A stretch of DNA of 64,000 bases from Pyxidicoccus trucidator (GTDB lineage Bacteria > Myxococcota > Myxococcia > Myxococcales > Myxococcaceae), in contig NZ_JAAIXZ010000025.1 in the NCBI RefSeq assembly GCF_010894435.1, positions 62,001 to 126,000 on the forward strand. The letters run 5' to 3'. The notes under the pieces were generated by a model, which was given only the letters and a program-made list of their open reading frames with translations, was not told the DNA's origin and searched no databases. The translations under genes and the position numbers were made by a program. Positions 43,517 to 51,811 of the stretch are shown in pieces. Position 1 is the first letter of the stretch. Each line of letters opens with the position of its first letter.

Positions 43517-44038
43517 TCACGGCTCCAGGGTGAAGGCGGCCGTGGTCAGCGGCTCGCCGTCGAGGAAGAAGCGCACCTGCCACGTCCCGCTCATGCCGGT
43601 GGTGGCCACGGTGGTACCGGCCACCGGCAGCGAGAAGCGCACCGTGCGCTGCACGTCGGGCGGCGCCTCCACCACCGACGAGCGCCGCTCGTAGGGGTGG
43701 CCGGCCGGCGACAAGAACTCCACCTCCACCGTGCCCTTGCCGCGCACGCCGCCCACCGTCAGGTCCACGTCCACCTGGGACACCGACGACAGGCCCCGGT
43801 CCTCCAGGCCGACGACGGCGGCGCTGCCCGTCACGGGCGGAATCACGGCCGCCTCCGGCGCGGGCGGCGGCTGGCGCGCGTCCTGGGGCTCGTCCCCGAG
43901 GACGTCCGTGGCGGGAAGGGGCTCCGTGGGCTGCTCATCCGTGGGTCCCCGACTCACCGGGCCGAAGGGGGACACCCCCTCCGTGCACGCGGACAGCAGC
44001 AACGCCGCCGCGAGGAACGCCGTACGCGCTCGCATCAC
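43517..44038 (-). CDS. Predicted lipoprotein with beta-sandwich domain
   Basis: 173 residues. The signal peptide ends in the lipobox LLLSAC, giving a lipid-anchored N-terminal cysteine. A Pro/Glu/Asp-rich linker (about 25-70) is followed by one Ig-like beta-sandwich (VDVDLTVGGVRGKGTVEVEFLSPAG ... GMSGTWQVRFFLDGEPL). It overlaps the PqqD-like gene by 4 bases and precedes the propeller gene by 16 bases. It could anchor or chaperone the propeller protein. No family is recognised. Confidence 0.75.
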   Translation of the reverse strand: MMRARTAFLAAALLLSACTEGVSPFGPVSRGPTDEQPTEPLPATDVLGDEPQDARQPPPAPEAAVIPPVTGSAAVVGLEDRGLSSVSQVDVDLTVGGVRGKGTVEVEFLSPAGHPYERRSSVVEAPPDVQRTVRFSLPVAGTTVATTGMSGTWQVRFFLDGEPLTTAAFTLEP

Positions 44039-44343
44039 CGTACCTCCTGAAGCTCGTCAATGAGGCCCAGCCGGGCCAGGTCTGTCAGGAACCGCAGCGT
44101 GTCCGTGAGGACCTGCGACGGCTCCATCTTGTATTCGCGTGCTACCTGCTCGGCCACGGAGCGCGCGGTGCGCTTCCCGTCACAGAGCTCCCAGATGCGG
44201 ATCGCCGTCGGGTTCAGCCCGCGCAGCGTGCGTCCCTCCGCGTCCAGCACGATGTAGTCCGAGCCGAACCGCTGGCCGGACACACCCTCGCGAGGCGTGG
44301 GGACATGGTCCACTCCGAAGTTGGCGCCAGGGGCCGCGCTCAT
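44035..44343 (-). CDS. PqqD-like RiPP recognition element (RRE) protein
   Basis: 102 residues with the PqqD fold pattern: DYIVLDAEGRTLRGLNPTA, IRIWELCDGKRTARSVAEQV and LTDTLRFLTDLARLGLID (winged-helix region). PqqD-type RREs bind the leader of precursor peptides and present it to modifying enzymes. There are no PQQ synthesis genes nearby, so a PQQ role is unlikely; the 53-residue peptide in the same operon is the likely ligand. The start overlaps the stop of the peptidase gene (ATGA). Confidence 0.85.
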   Translation of the reverse strand: MSAAPGANFGVDHVPTPREGVSGQRFGSDYIVLDAEGRTLRGLNPTAIRIWELCDGKRTARSVAEQVAREYKMEPSQVLTDTLRFLTDLARLGLIDELQEVR

Positions 44344-44747
44344 GAGCGCCCTCCCCGTCCCAGCAGCGCCGCCAGCCGCCACTTCACCGCCACCCGCCAG
44401 CGGCCCAGCCGCGACGGGCCCCGGTCCCACCCCTCCTCCAGCACCACCCCGCTCCGGCGCACCCGGCGCACCAGCCCCAGCACGCGCGAAGGCGGCAGCG
44501 GCGGGTCCTCCGCGGGCGAGTTGTCCCCGCGCAGCGCCAATACACCCGCGTCGCAGCGCTTCACCCGGTGCAGCACCAGCGCGTGGTCGAAGCGCGCCAG
44601 CACCACGTCGCCGGGCCTCGGCTCGCGCGCCAGTGGCTCCACACCCGCCAGGTCGCCCGAGCGCAGCGACGGCCACATGCTGTCCCCGCGCACGGGAATC
44701 CAGCGCAGGTCCGCTGGCACGGTGGAATGGGAGGGCGCTGGCTGCAT
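44340..44747 (-). CDS. S24/S26-type serine peptidase
   Basis: 135 residues. It has the signal-peptidase/LexA-like core: RGDSMWPSLRSGD with nucleophile S23, RPGDVVLAR, then VLHRVKRC with K63 placed 40 residues later (a plausible Ser-Lys dyad), and LRGDNS. There is no clear N-terminal membrane anchor. The C-terminal helix is Arg-rich. Peptidases of this type occur in peptide-modification clusters and may remove the leader. It is the first gene of the leftward operon reaching to miaA; the promoter should lie in 44748-44879. Confidence 0.82.
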   Translation of the reverse strand: MQPAPSHSTVPADLRWIPVRGDSMWPSLRSGDLAGVEPLAREPRPGDVVLARFDHALVLHRVKRCDAGVLALRGDNSPAEDPPLPPSRVLGLVRRVRRSGVVLEEGWDRGPSRLGRWRVAVKWRLAALLGRGGRS

Positions 44748-44879
44748 GGAAGGAAACGAAGTCTACCCCACCGGCACTGTCACGGCGAGTACACCCAGGC
44801 CCACTCTCCCTGACTTTCCCAGGGGTTACACGCCTGCTCGCTCTTCGCGATTCTTACGGGAGTCCCGGGCCTCCCGGAT

Positions 44880-44910
44880 GCCTCCCGCCCCGTCATCCGG
44901 TGCGGGAGGC
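44880..44910. terminator. Hairpin downstream of hisS
   Basis: GCCTCCCGC (44880-44888) pairs perfectly with GCGGGAGGC (44902-44910), 20 bases after the hisS stop. No T-run. Confidence 0.5.
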
Positions 44911-44929
44911 CTCGGAAGTGCCTGGAACG

Positions 44930-46228
44930 TCAGGCCGACGCGGGGCTGCCCGCCGGGGCGGCGGCCGGCTGGGCACGGACCACGCTGGCCACGGAGTCCA
45001 GGGCCACGGGGATGAGGTCTCCACCGGCCATGGGCTTCAGCTTCGCCTGGCCGCTGGTGCGCTCGGCCTCGCCCAGGACGAGGGTGAAGCGGGCGCCGCT
45101 CTTGTCGGCGCGCTTCATCTGGCTCTTCAGGCTGCCGCCGCGCGTGTCGTAGTCCACGCGCAGCCCCTCGCGGCGCAGGCGGCTGGCCAGCGTCAGGGCG
45201 GCGTCCTGCGAGCCCTCGTCCGCCACGGCCACGAACAGGTCCGGCGGCGTGGAGTACTTGCGGCCGCTCTCCTTCAGCAGCAGCACCAGCCGGTCCAACC
45301 CCATGGCGAAGCCCACGGCGGGCACGTCCGGCCCGCCCAGGCCCTTCATCATCTTGTCGTACCGGCCGCCGCCGCCCACGGTGCTGGCGGTGCCCAGCGC
45401 GGGGTGCGCGGCGATGAACTCGAAGACGGTGCGCGTGTAGTAGTCCAGGCCCCGCACCATGCGCGGGTTGACCACGTACTTGATGCCCAGTGCCGTCAGC
45501 TTGCGCTGCAAATCATCGAAGTGCGTGCGGCACGGCTCGCACAGGAACTCGAGCACGTTGGGCCCCGCGGCGGCGATGCCCTGGCACGTCGGGTTCTTGC
45601 AGTCGAGCACGCGCAGCGGGTTGGTCTCCATGCGCCGCTGGCAGTCCCCGCACAGCTCCTCGCGGTGGGCCTTGAGGTACTCCACCAGCTTCGCGTGGTA
45701 CGCGGGCCGGCACGCCTCGTCCCCCAGGGAGTTGAGGTTGAGGGACACGTCCTTCAACTCCAGCGCGCCCAGGAACTGGACCACCATGTCCATCATCTCG
45801 GCGTCCTGGGCGGCCTCCTTCGCGCCGTAGGCCTCCGCGCCGATTTGATAGAACTGGCGGTAGCGGCCCGTCTTCATCCGCTCGTAGCGGAACATGGGCC
45901 CCATGTAGAACCAGCGGGTGACGGGCTCCTGGTTGCTGATGGAGTGCTCGATGTACGCGCGCGCCGCGGGCGCGGTGCCCTCCGGACGCAGCGACAGGCT
46001 GCGCTCGCCCTTGTCGAGGAACGTGTACATCTCCTTGCCGACGATGTCCGTCTCCTCGCCCACGCTGCGCACGAAGAGCGCGGTGTCCTCCACCATGGGC
46101 GTGCGGACCTCGCCGAAGCCGTACCGGCCGAACACCTCGCGCGCCGTGCCCTCCACGTGCTGCCAGATCTCGATCTCCCCAGGAAGGAGATCATTCATGC
46201 CCTTCACGCCGGAGATCTTCTGGCTCAC
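44930..46228 (-). CDS. hisS: Histidyl-tRNA synthetase
   Basis: 432-residue class II synthetase. The N terminus shows GVKGMNDLLPGE; motif 2 lies around MFRYERMKTGRYRQFYQ. Histidine-binding blocks are VVNPRMVRGLDYYTRTVFEF and GGGGRYDKM. Motif 3 is AVGFAMGLDRL. A C-terminal anticodon-binding domain follows (LFVAVADEGSQDAAL...KSQMKRADKSGARF). It ends in an Ala/Pro-rich tail. The GTG start (SQKISGVKG) overlaps the psd stop as ACGTGA, an unusual coupling of tRNA charging and phospholipid synthesis. Confidence 0.97.
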   Translation of the reverse strand: MSQKISGVKGMNDLLPGEIEIWQHVEGTAREVFGRYGFGEVRTPMVEDTALFVRSVGEETDIVGKEMYTFLDKGERSLSLRPEGTAPAARAYIEHSISNQEPVTRWFYMGPMFRYERMKTGRYRQFYQIGAEAYGAKEAAQDAEMMDMVVQFLGALELKDVSLNLNSLGDEACRPAYHAKLVEYLKAHREELCGDCQRRMETNPLRVLDCKNPTCQGIAAAGPNVLEFLCEPCRTHFDDLQRKLTALGIKYVVNPRMVRGLDYYTRTVFEFIAAHPALGTASTVGGGGRYDKMMKGLGGPDVPAVGFAMGLDRLVLLLKESGRKYSTPPDLFVAVADEGSQDAALTLASRLRREGLRVDYDTRGGSLKSQMKRADKSGARFTLVLGEAERTSGQAKLKPMAGGDLIPVALDSVASVVRAQPAAAPAGSPASA

Positions 46229-47067
46229 GTAATCACTCCAATGCGCTTGCCCAGGCGCACCACCGCCTCTTCCTTCAGGCTGTCGTCCCAGATGACGCGC
46301 TTGGGCTCGAACAGCAGGATGACGGTGGAGCCCATCTCGAACCGGCCCAGCTCGCCGCCCTTCTCCACCTTGAAGCCCGAGTCGTACTTGTGGACCTTGC
46401 CGGGCTTGCCCGCGTGCGTGAGCACCTCGTCGTACGTCGCCTTGATGCGCGACACGCAGGTGGCGCCGACTTTGACGACGGCGCACTTGCCCGCCACCGT
46501 GTCCAGGTACGTGACGAGCCGCTCGTTGACGCAGAACAGGGACTGCTTGTTCTTCACCGACGCAGGATTCACGGGCCAGAACTCACCGGGGATGTACGCG
46601 TAGCCGGTGATGGTGCCGCCCAGCGGCGCGTGGATGCGGTGGTAGTCGCGCGGGGACAGGTAGATGGTCGTCCAGGCGCCGCCATGGAACGGCTTCGCGG
46701 CCTCCTTGTCGCCCAGCAGCTCGTCCACCGTGTACTCGATGCCCTTCGCCTGAAGGCAGCGGCCCTGGTCCGAGTAGCCCACCTGGGACACGCGGCCATC
46801 CACCGGGGACACCACCACCTTCTCCCCCGGGTCGATGGGGCGCAGGCCCGGCTTCAGGCCGCGGGTGAAGAACTCGGCGAACGTGGGGTAGCGCTCGAAC
46901 GTGTGCTCGGCCTCCTCCATGTCCACGTTGTACGCCTTGGCGAAGGCGCGCATCGCCGCGTGGTGCACCGGCGCCGGAGCAGGCAGGCGCGTGGCCACGC
47001 CCACCAACGTGGACAGGGCGGACTTGGGCAACAACTGCATCAACTTCATGAAGGTCTGTTCGTTCAT
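46225..47067 (-). CDS. psd: Phosphatidylserine decarboxylase
   Basis: 280-residue pro-enzyme that makes phosphatidylethanolamine. Landmarks are YPTFAEFFTRGLKPGLRP, VVSPVDGRVSQVG, PFHGGAWTTIYLSPRDYHRIHAP, and the self-cleavage site MGST (S247 becomes the pyruvoyl group; the more common form is LGST). The C-terminal alpha chain would be about 34 residues. It acts at the inner membrane. Its context of envelope lipid genes (MlaEFD upstream on the same strand) is consistent. The gene overlaps hisS by 4 bases. Confidence 0.96.
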   Translation of the reverse strand: MNEQTFMKLMQLLPKSALSTLVGVATRLPAPAPVHHAAMRAFAKAYNVDMEEAEHTFERYPTFAEFFTRGLKPGLRPIDPGEKVVVSPVDGRVSQVGYSDQGRCLQAKGIEYTVDELLGDKEAAKPFHGGAWTTIYLSPRDYHRIHAPLGGTITGYAYIPGEFWPVNPASVKNKQSLFCVNERLVTYLDTVAGKCAVVKVGATCVSRIKATYDEVLTHAGKPGKVHKYDSGFKVEKGGELGRFEMGSTVILLFEPKRVIWDDSLKEEAVVRLGKRIGVIT

Positions 47068-47142
47068 TCGGCTTCGGCCTGCGAAAGAAGTCGGAGTGGC
47101 CCGCCGCGCGGGAGGGCCCGGCGCGGCGGAAGGCTTGGAGTC

Positions 47143-47859
47143 TTAACGGCCAGCATCGGCCGCGGGCGACGGCGCGGGGCCACCATCAGCGGTGACTGTC
47201 TCCGTTCGAACGGCGCTCTTGGGTAACAGCGTCAGCACCTGTCCCTGTTCGATGAGAAGCACCACGCCCACATGCCCGGGGTACTCCAGGCGGCAGGACG
47301 TGCGGTCGGCCAGCTCCCACGCCTCCCGCATTCCCCGCCCCTCCACCTGGATGGGCGCGGTGCGCTGGAAGCAGCCACGGAAGCCGGCCACCAGCTCGGA
47401 GGCCGAGGTGCCCGTCTGGGGGCCGGTCAACCCGGCGTCCGGAGGCCCGGCATCCGGGGCCTCGGGCTTGCGGGCGGGCTCGGGCGGGGTGAGCGTCGGC
47501 ATGGACGTGCCCGGGGGGATTTCGCGGGCGGTGGCGACGGCCTTGTCCCGGGCGCTCGCCGCGTCCTGCATGCGGGCACGGCCCTCCTGGATGCGCTGGA
47601 GCAGCTCGCGGGCGCCGTTGGCGTCCAGGCTGTCCGCCGGCACGCGCTGGAGCTGCGCTTCAATCTCGCCAATCTGCGGGTCCAGGTAGGCGGCATCCAG
47701 CTTCTGCGCGTACAGCGTGCGGAAGCGGCGGGCGGCCTCCTCGTACTCGGCTGACGGGCCTGAGTCCCGGCGGCAGGCCGCGGGCGCGAGCCCGAGCAGG
47801 ATGGCGAAGGCAAGGCCCACGAGGGGCCGGAGGGACACTCGAAGGACGGGGGTACGCAC
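47143..47859 (-). CDS. Predicted lipoprotein, function unknown
   Basis: 238 residues. The signal peptide ends in LAPAAC (lipobox). A charged helical segment follows (about 35-105, AARRFRTLYAQKLDAAYLDPQIGEIEAQLQRV), then a Pro/Asp-rich linker (PEAPDAGPPDAG) and a small C-terminal domain with two cysteines (FRGCFQRTA, DRTSCRLEYPGHVGVVLLIEQG) that might form a disulphide. It lies 75 bases before psd. No family is recognised. Confidence 0.72.
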   Translation of the reverse strand: MRTPVLRVSLRPLVGLAFAILLGLAPAACRRDSGPSAEYEEAARRFRTLYAQKLDAAYLDPQIGEIEAQLQRVPADSLDANGARELLQRIQEGRARMQDAASARDKAVATAREIPPGTSMPTLTPPEPARKPEAPDAGPPDAGLTGPQTGTSASELVAGFRGCFQRTAPIQVEGRGMREAWELADRTSCRLEYPGHVGVVLLIEQGQVLTLLPKSAVRTETVTADGGPAPSPAADAGR

Positions 47860-47914
47860 GGTACGGGTTTATTTCATTTCCCCGCGCCTGTGCCGACTTT
47901 TGTACGGCGCCGCG

Positions 47915-48646
47915 TCACACCCCGAGGAACAGGCGCTTGCCGAAGTTGAGCGCCAGGTCCGCGTCGAAGATCTTCTGGGCGGACGTCTCGATGTCGTACT
48001 CCACCCGGACGTACTCCACCGTGCGCGCGTCGGTGTCGCAGATGACGAAGCAGGCCCGGTTGTCGTAGTCGCGCGGCTGGCCCACGCTGCCCACGGAGAT
48101 GATGTACTTGTAGCCCTTCCGGATGCCGAACTTCTGGGCCACCACGTCGTTCACCTCGCCATTGCCGATGGCGAACGCGCGGCACAGGTGGCTGTGCCCG
48201 ATGAACGTCACCTCGGGCAGCTCCGCCACGTAGGGCGTCAGCTCCCGCGCCTGCTCCAGGGCGAAGATGTACTCGTACGCCTTCGGGTCGATGGGCGAGC
48301 CGTGGCAGAAGCCCACGTCGCCAATCCGGTACGTGTACGGCAGGCTGCGCAGCCACACCATGTTCTCGTCCGTGAGGACGTTGGCGGACCAGTCGAGCGC
48401 GTGCCGGGCGGCATCGTAGTAGTACGAGTAGTCCATCCGCCCCGCCACCGCCGCGTCGTGGTTGCCCAGCAGCGTCACCTCCGCCACCGAGCGGACCAGG
48501 TCACAGCACGGGTTGGGCGACGCCCCATACCCGACGATGTCCCCCAGCGAGACGAAGCGGTCCACCTTCTGGTGCTCGGCGACGCGGAGCACCTCGGAGA
48601 GCGCCTCGATGTTGGAGTGGATGTCGGAGATGACGGCGATACGCAT
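47915..48646 (-). CDS. Calcineurin-like metallophosphoesterase
   Basis: 243 residues with all the metal-ligand motifs: AVISDIHSNIEAL, SLGDIVGYGASPN, LLGNHD, GFCHGS and FIGHSH. This matches the small YfcE/DUF2436-like phosphodiesterase group. Possible substrates include cyclic or linear phosphodiesters; nothing fixes this. The start MRIAVISD is 27 bases beyond the PilZ stop, consistent with an operon with the PilZ gene and the lipoprotein. Confidence 0.9.
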   Translation of the reverse strand: MRIAVISDIHSNIEALSEVLRVAEHQKVDRFVSLGDIVGYGASPNPCCDLVRSVAEVTLLGNHDAAVAGRMDYSYYYDAARHALDWSANVLTDENMVWLRSLPYTYRIGDVGFCHGSPIDPKAYEYIFALEQARELTPYVAELPEVTFIGHSHLCRAFAIGNGEVNDVVAQKFGIRKGYKYIISVGSVGQPRDYDNRACFVICDTDARTVEYVRVEYDIETSAQKIFDADLALNFGKRLFLGV

Positions 48647-48672
48647 GGGGGCCTCGGTTCGGGGGTACCGGC

Positions 48673-49026
48673 TCAGCCGGCCCAGCCGACCTTCACCTGG
48701 TTCTGCTGCTGCTGGGAGATCATCTGCCGGAGCCGGCCCAGGGTTTCGCCGTCCAGCGACTCGAAGCGCAACCCCATGCCGGGCGGAAAGGCCCGCTCCT
48801 CTTCCTCCCGCAGCCATACCACCGTGGCCTTGGCGTGGATCTCCGGAGCCCCGCCGCGCGTCAGCCGGACGACGGCGTTGGCGCCCTGGGCAAGTGGCGT
48901 GCTGGTCCGCAGAAAGAGGCCTCCCTCGCTCAGGTTGGTGATGCGCGCGTAGAGGGTGACGTTGTCACCCTCGCACCAGCACCGCAGCTGGGTGGGAATC
49001 CGCGTGTGCTTTCGGTTCTCGCTCAA
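48673..49026 (-). CDS. Single-domain PilZ protein
   Basis: 117 residues. It has both c-di-GMP-binding motifs: RKHTR near the N terminus (RxxxR) and NLSEGGLFL (N/DxSxxG), followed by GMGLRFESLDGETLGRLRQMI, the C-terminal pattern of the TIGR02266-type PilZ proteins common in myxobacteria. It ends in a Gln-rich stretch. It should bind c-di-GMP and act by protein contact, perhaps on motility or surface functions. The diguanylate cyclase DmxB is encoded 13 kb away. Confidence 0.9.
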   Translation of the reverse strand: MSENRKHTRIPTQLRCWCEGDNVTLYARITNLSEGGLFLRTSTPLAQGANAVVRLTRGGAPEIHAKATVVWLREEEERAFPPGMGLRFESLDGETLGRLRQMISQQQQNQVKVGWAG

Positions 49027-49130
49027 CCCGCTTCCTTCGTATTCCGAAACCCGGATCAGCAGCCTAGGGACGGCATGAATCCACCGTCAAGTTTGGAGGT
49101 GGGAGAAACTCCCACCCCGAGGCCACCCGA

Positions 49131-50057
49131 TCAGCGCTCCAGCGGGCCCAGGTCGTCGAAGTGGGTGAGCTTCCGGAACTCGGCGAAGCGGGCGTGGATT
49201 TCCGGCCGCGTCACCTCGCGCAGCCGCTCCAGGCTGAACTTCTCCACGGTGAAGGAGGCCATGACGCTGCCCATCACCATGGCGCGGCGGAGCACCGCCG
49301 CGTCGGGGCTGCCCGGGGACGTGGCCAGGGCGCCCATGAAGCCGCCCGCGAAGGTGTCTCCCGCGCCGGTGGGGTCGAACACCTCGGCCAGCGGGAAGGC
49401 CGGGCAGGCGAAGACGTGGTCCTGGTCGAAGAGGAGCGCGCCGTACTCGCCACGCTTGATGACCACGCGCTGGGGGCCCATGCCGAGGATGGCCCGGGCC
49501 GCCTTCACCACGTTGTGCTCCCCCGCCAGCTGCCGCGCCTCGGCGTCGTTGACGAAGAGCAGGTTGACGCGCTTGAGCGTGTTGAGCAGCGCCGGCCGGC
49601 TGCCCTTGATCCAGAAGTTCATCGTGTCCGCGGCCACCAGCTTCGGGGCGCGCACCTGGTCCAGCACCTGCGACTGGAGCTCCGGGTGGATGTTGCCGAG
49701 GAAGACGTACGGCGTGTCCTGGTAGGCCGCGGGCAGCTTGGGGGAGAACGACTGGAAGACGTTGAGCTGGGTGTCCAGCGTCTGCGCCTCGTTCAGCTCG
49801 TAGCCGTAGCGGCCGCTCCAGCGGAACGTGCGCCCGGACTCACGCGTCAGTCCCTCCAGGTCGATGCCCCGCCCGCGCAGGAAGTTGAGGTGCGCCTCGG
49901 GGAAGTCCTCGCCCACCACCGCCACCACGCGTGCCGGGGTGAAGAACGAGGCCGACGTGGAGAAGTAGGTGGCCGAGCCGCCGAGGATGTCCTCCTTCCG
50001 CCCGAAGGGGGTTTCCACGGAGTCCAGAGCGACGGAGCCAACGACGAGGAGGGACAT
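49131..50057 (-). CDS. PfkB-family sugar/nucleoside kinase
   Basis: 308 residues of ribokinase-like fold. GSVALDSVETPFG at the N terminus, GGSATYFSTSASFF (substrate cap region), NDAEARQLAGE, and the catalytic signature DPTGAGDTFAGGF with base Asp. It phosphorylates a hydroxyl group of a sugar or nucleoside; related sequences are often labelled adenosine or fructose kinases, and the substrate is not settled here. It lies downstream of mlaD by 121 bases. Confidence 0.9.
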   Translation of the reverse strand: MSLLVVGSVALDSVETPFGRKEDILGGSATYFSTSASFFTPARVVAVVGEDFPEAHLNFLRGRGIDLEGLTRESGRTFRWSGRYGYELNEAQTLDTQLNVFQSFSPKLPAAYQDTPYVFLGNIHPELQSQVLDQVRAPKLVAADTMNFWIKGSRPALLNTLKRVNLLFVNDAEARQLAGEHNVVKAARAILGMGPQRVVIKRGEYGALLFDQDHVFACPAFPLAEVFDPTGAGDTFAGGFMGALATSPGSPDAAVLRRAMVMGSVMASFTVEKFSLERLREVTRPEIHARFAEFRKLTHFDDLGPLER

Positions 50058-50178
50058 GGAGCATCCTGGGGGGAAAATGCCGTCAATCAGGCACGGCGCT
50101 CCCCGGGAACCCCGTGCCGTTGCCGGGTACGTGGTTTCCCGCCTTCCGTCAAGAGTCCAACGGAAGGGCGGCGACAGC

Positions 50179-51708
50179 TCAGGGGGTCGGTATACCCGTG
50201 GCGGTGAGGATGGACTTCAGGTCGTCGTCGGTGAAGAAGAGGCCGCCACCGACGAAGAAGTCCCGGCCTGCGATCAGCCGCTGCGTCGCCAGGTCTCTCT
50301 GTTGGGCGTTGAGGATGTCGTCCATGCCCGCCACCACGAAGAGGTGGTCGAAGGCCTGGGCCCGCAGGGTGGCGCGCATGCGGGGGTAGCGCAGCTCGTC
50401 CGCCGCGAAGTTGAACGCGTCCAGCTTCAGCGTCAGCGCGTCCTCGAAGAGGTGCAGGTCTCCGCCCACACCACCGGTGGACTCGATGAGGCCCACGCGC
50501 AGGGTGGTGAAGTACCAGCGCTTGGCGAACTGGGCGCTGATCTTCAGGCTCTCCCTCGTCACCTTCTGCGTCTGGGTGACGGGGTCGCCCTCGGCGGGCG
50601 GGTTGGTCTGTACCGTCTGGGTGGACACGGTGCCGCGCGGGTCGTCCACCAGCTCCAGCAGGTAGTACTTGTCCGGCTTGGGGATGAGCCGCACGGACAG
50701 CAGGTTCTTCGAGCGGCCCTGGGCGGCCAGGTAGGTGCTCTGGATGCCCACCTCCGTCTGGAGGTCGGTGAGCCTGGCGGCGAAGCGGGCCACGTCCTGC
50801 ACCGTCTCACGCACCTCGCGGCCCACCGTCTCGTCGGCCAGCAGCACGCCCGCGGCGCCCTCCCCGTCCTTCACCTTGCGGGTGATCTCCTCCAGGTTGC
50901 CCAGCGTGCCGTCCAGCTTGCTGAGCGTCTCCTTCAGGCTGGCAACGGTCTCCTTCACGTCACCCTCGCCGGTTCCGACGATGTTCTTCACGCTCGCGAG
51001 CACCTCGCGCACGTCGCGGGTGATCATCTCGATGTTGTCGACGATGCGCGACACGTCGGCCGAGTTGCTCTGGGTGATGCCGCGCACGTCCGAGGAGATG
51101 TCCTCCACGTTGCCGACGATGACGTCCAGCCGGTCCGCGTTGCGGCGCACCGTGGCGTCCACCGAGTCCGACAGCCGCACCAGGTTCTCCACGATTCGCT
51201 GCAGCGAGCCCTGGCCCTTCTCCCCGCCCAGCACCTCGCGCAGCGCGCCCGTCACCTGCTGGATGTCGGCGGTGATCTGCGACAGCGACTCGAACACGGC
51301 CTCCATTCCGGCGGTGTCGATGACACGGCGGATCTGCCCGTTGTCCTCCATGGCCGGCGCGCCCTCGGTGCCGGGGTTGAGGTCCAGGAGGTAGTCCCCC
51401 AGCAGCGACTCGGAGCGCTTGGTGACGACGGCGTCCTGCCGCAGATCCACGTCGTTGCGGATCCGCAGGAACACCTTCGCGCGGGTGCCCTCGAGGGTGA
51501 TCGCGTCGATCTCCCCCACGGGGATGCCGGCGATCTGCACCCGGCCGCGCACGGCGAGGCCCGAGGCGTCGCGGAAGTAGGCCCAGACGAGCAGCGACTC
51601 GTCCTCACCCAGGCCACCCTTGCGGGTGAACAGGACGAAGGTGATGAGAAAAGCCCCCGCGGCGATGACCAGAAGGCCAACACGGAAGGGCGTGACGAGC
51701 TTCTTCAC
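50179..51708 (-). CDS. mlaD: MlaD-family MCE-domain lipid transport protein, long form
   Basis: 509 residues. One N-terminal transmembrane helix (VGLLVIAAGAFLITFVLF) is followed by a single MCE domain (about 38-115, VQIAGIPVGEIDAITLEG ... SLLGDYLLDLNPG). A long helical region (about 140-300) has repeating DISSDVRGITQ/RIVDNIEMITRDVREV-type heptads, and the C-terminal part (about 330-500) is beta-rich. It is far longer than E. coli MlaD (about 180), which suggests a periplasm-spanning tunnel plus an outer-membrane-proximal domain. The GTG start follows CGGAG. It is the third gene after mlaE and mlaF. Confidence 0.9.
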   Translation of the reverse strand: MKKLVTPFRVGLLVIAAGAFLITFVLFTRKGGLGEDESLLVWAYFRDASGLAVRGRVQIAGIPVGEIDAITLEGTRAKVFLRIRNDVDLRQDAVVTKRSESLLGDYLLDLNPGTEGAPAMEDNGQIRRVIDTAGMEAVFESLSQITADIQQVTGALREVLGGEKGQGSLQRIVENLVRLSDSVDATVRRNADRLDVIVGNVEDISSDVRGITQSNSADVSRIVDNIEMITRDVREVLASVKNIVGTGEGDVKETVASLKETLSKLDGTLGNLEEITRKVKDGEGAAGVLLADETVGREVRETVQDVARFAARLTDLQTEVGIQSTYLAAQGRSKNLLSVRLIPKPDKYYLLELVDDPRGTVSTQTVQTNPPAEGDPVTQTQKVTRESLKISAQFAKRWYFTTLRVGLIESTGGVGGDLHLFEDALTLKLDAFNFAADELRYPRMRATLRAQAFDHLFVVAGMDDILNAQQRDLATQRLIAGRDFFVGGGLFFTDDDLKSILTATGIPTP

Positions 51709-51811
51709 CTGATGTGACTCCGAGGGCTACCGGCCGGGCGCGACTCTAACGTTTTGCATCCGGAGTGCCACCTTTTCCGCTGGGCACCCCGCCCTCCCGC
51801 CTGCCTCTGAC

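Noticed and set aside
44035..44343. Calling the PqqD-like protein a PQQ synthesis gene
   Set aside because: No pqqA, B, C or E genes nearby; PqqD-like RREs are used in many peptide pathways.
38327..44747. Calling the operon a lasso-peptide cluster
   Set aside because: An RRE, an HprK-like protein and a YxxP peptide are present, but the asparagine-synthetase-like cyclase and transglutaminase-like protease are absent.
44748..44879. A TAGACT -10 box upstream of the peptidase gene
   Set aside because: The nearest -35-like GTGACA is only 12 bases away; the pairing is too poor to report as a promoter.
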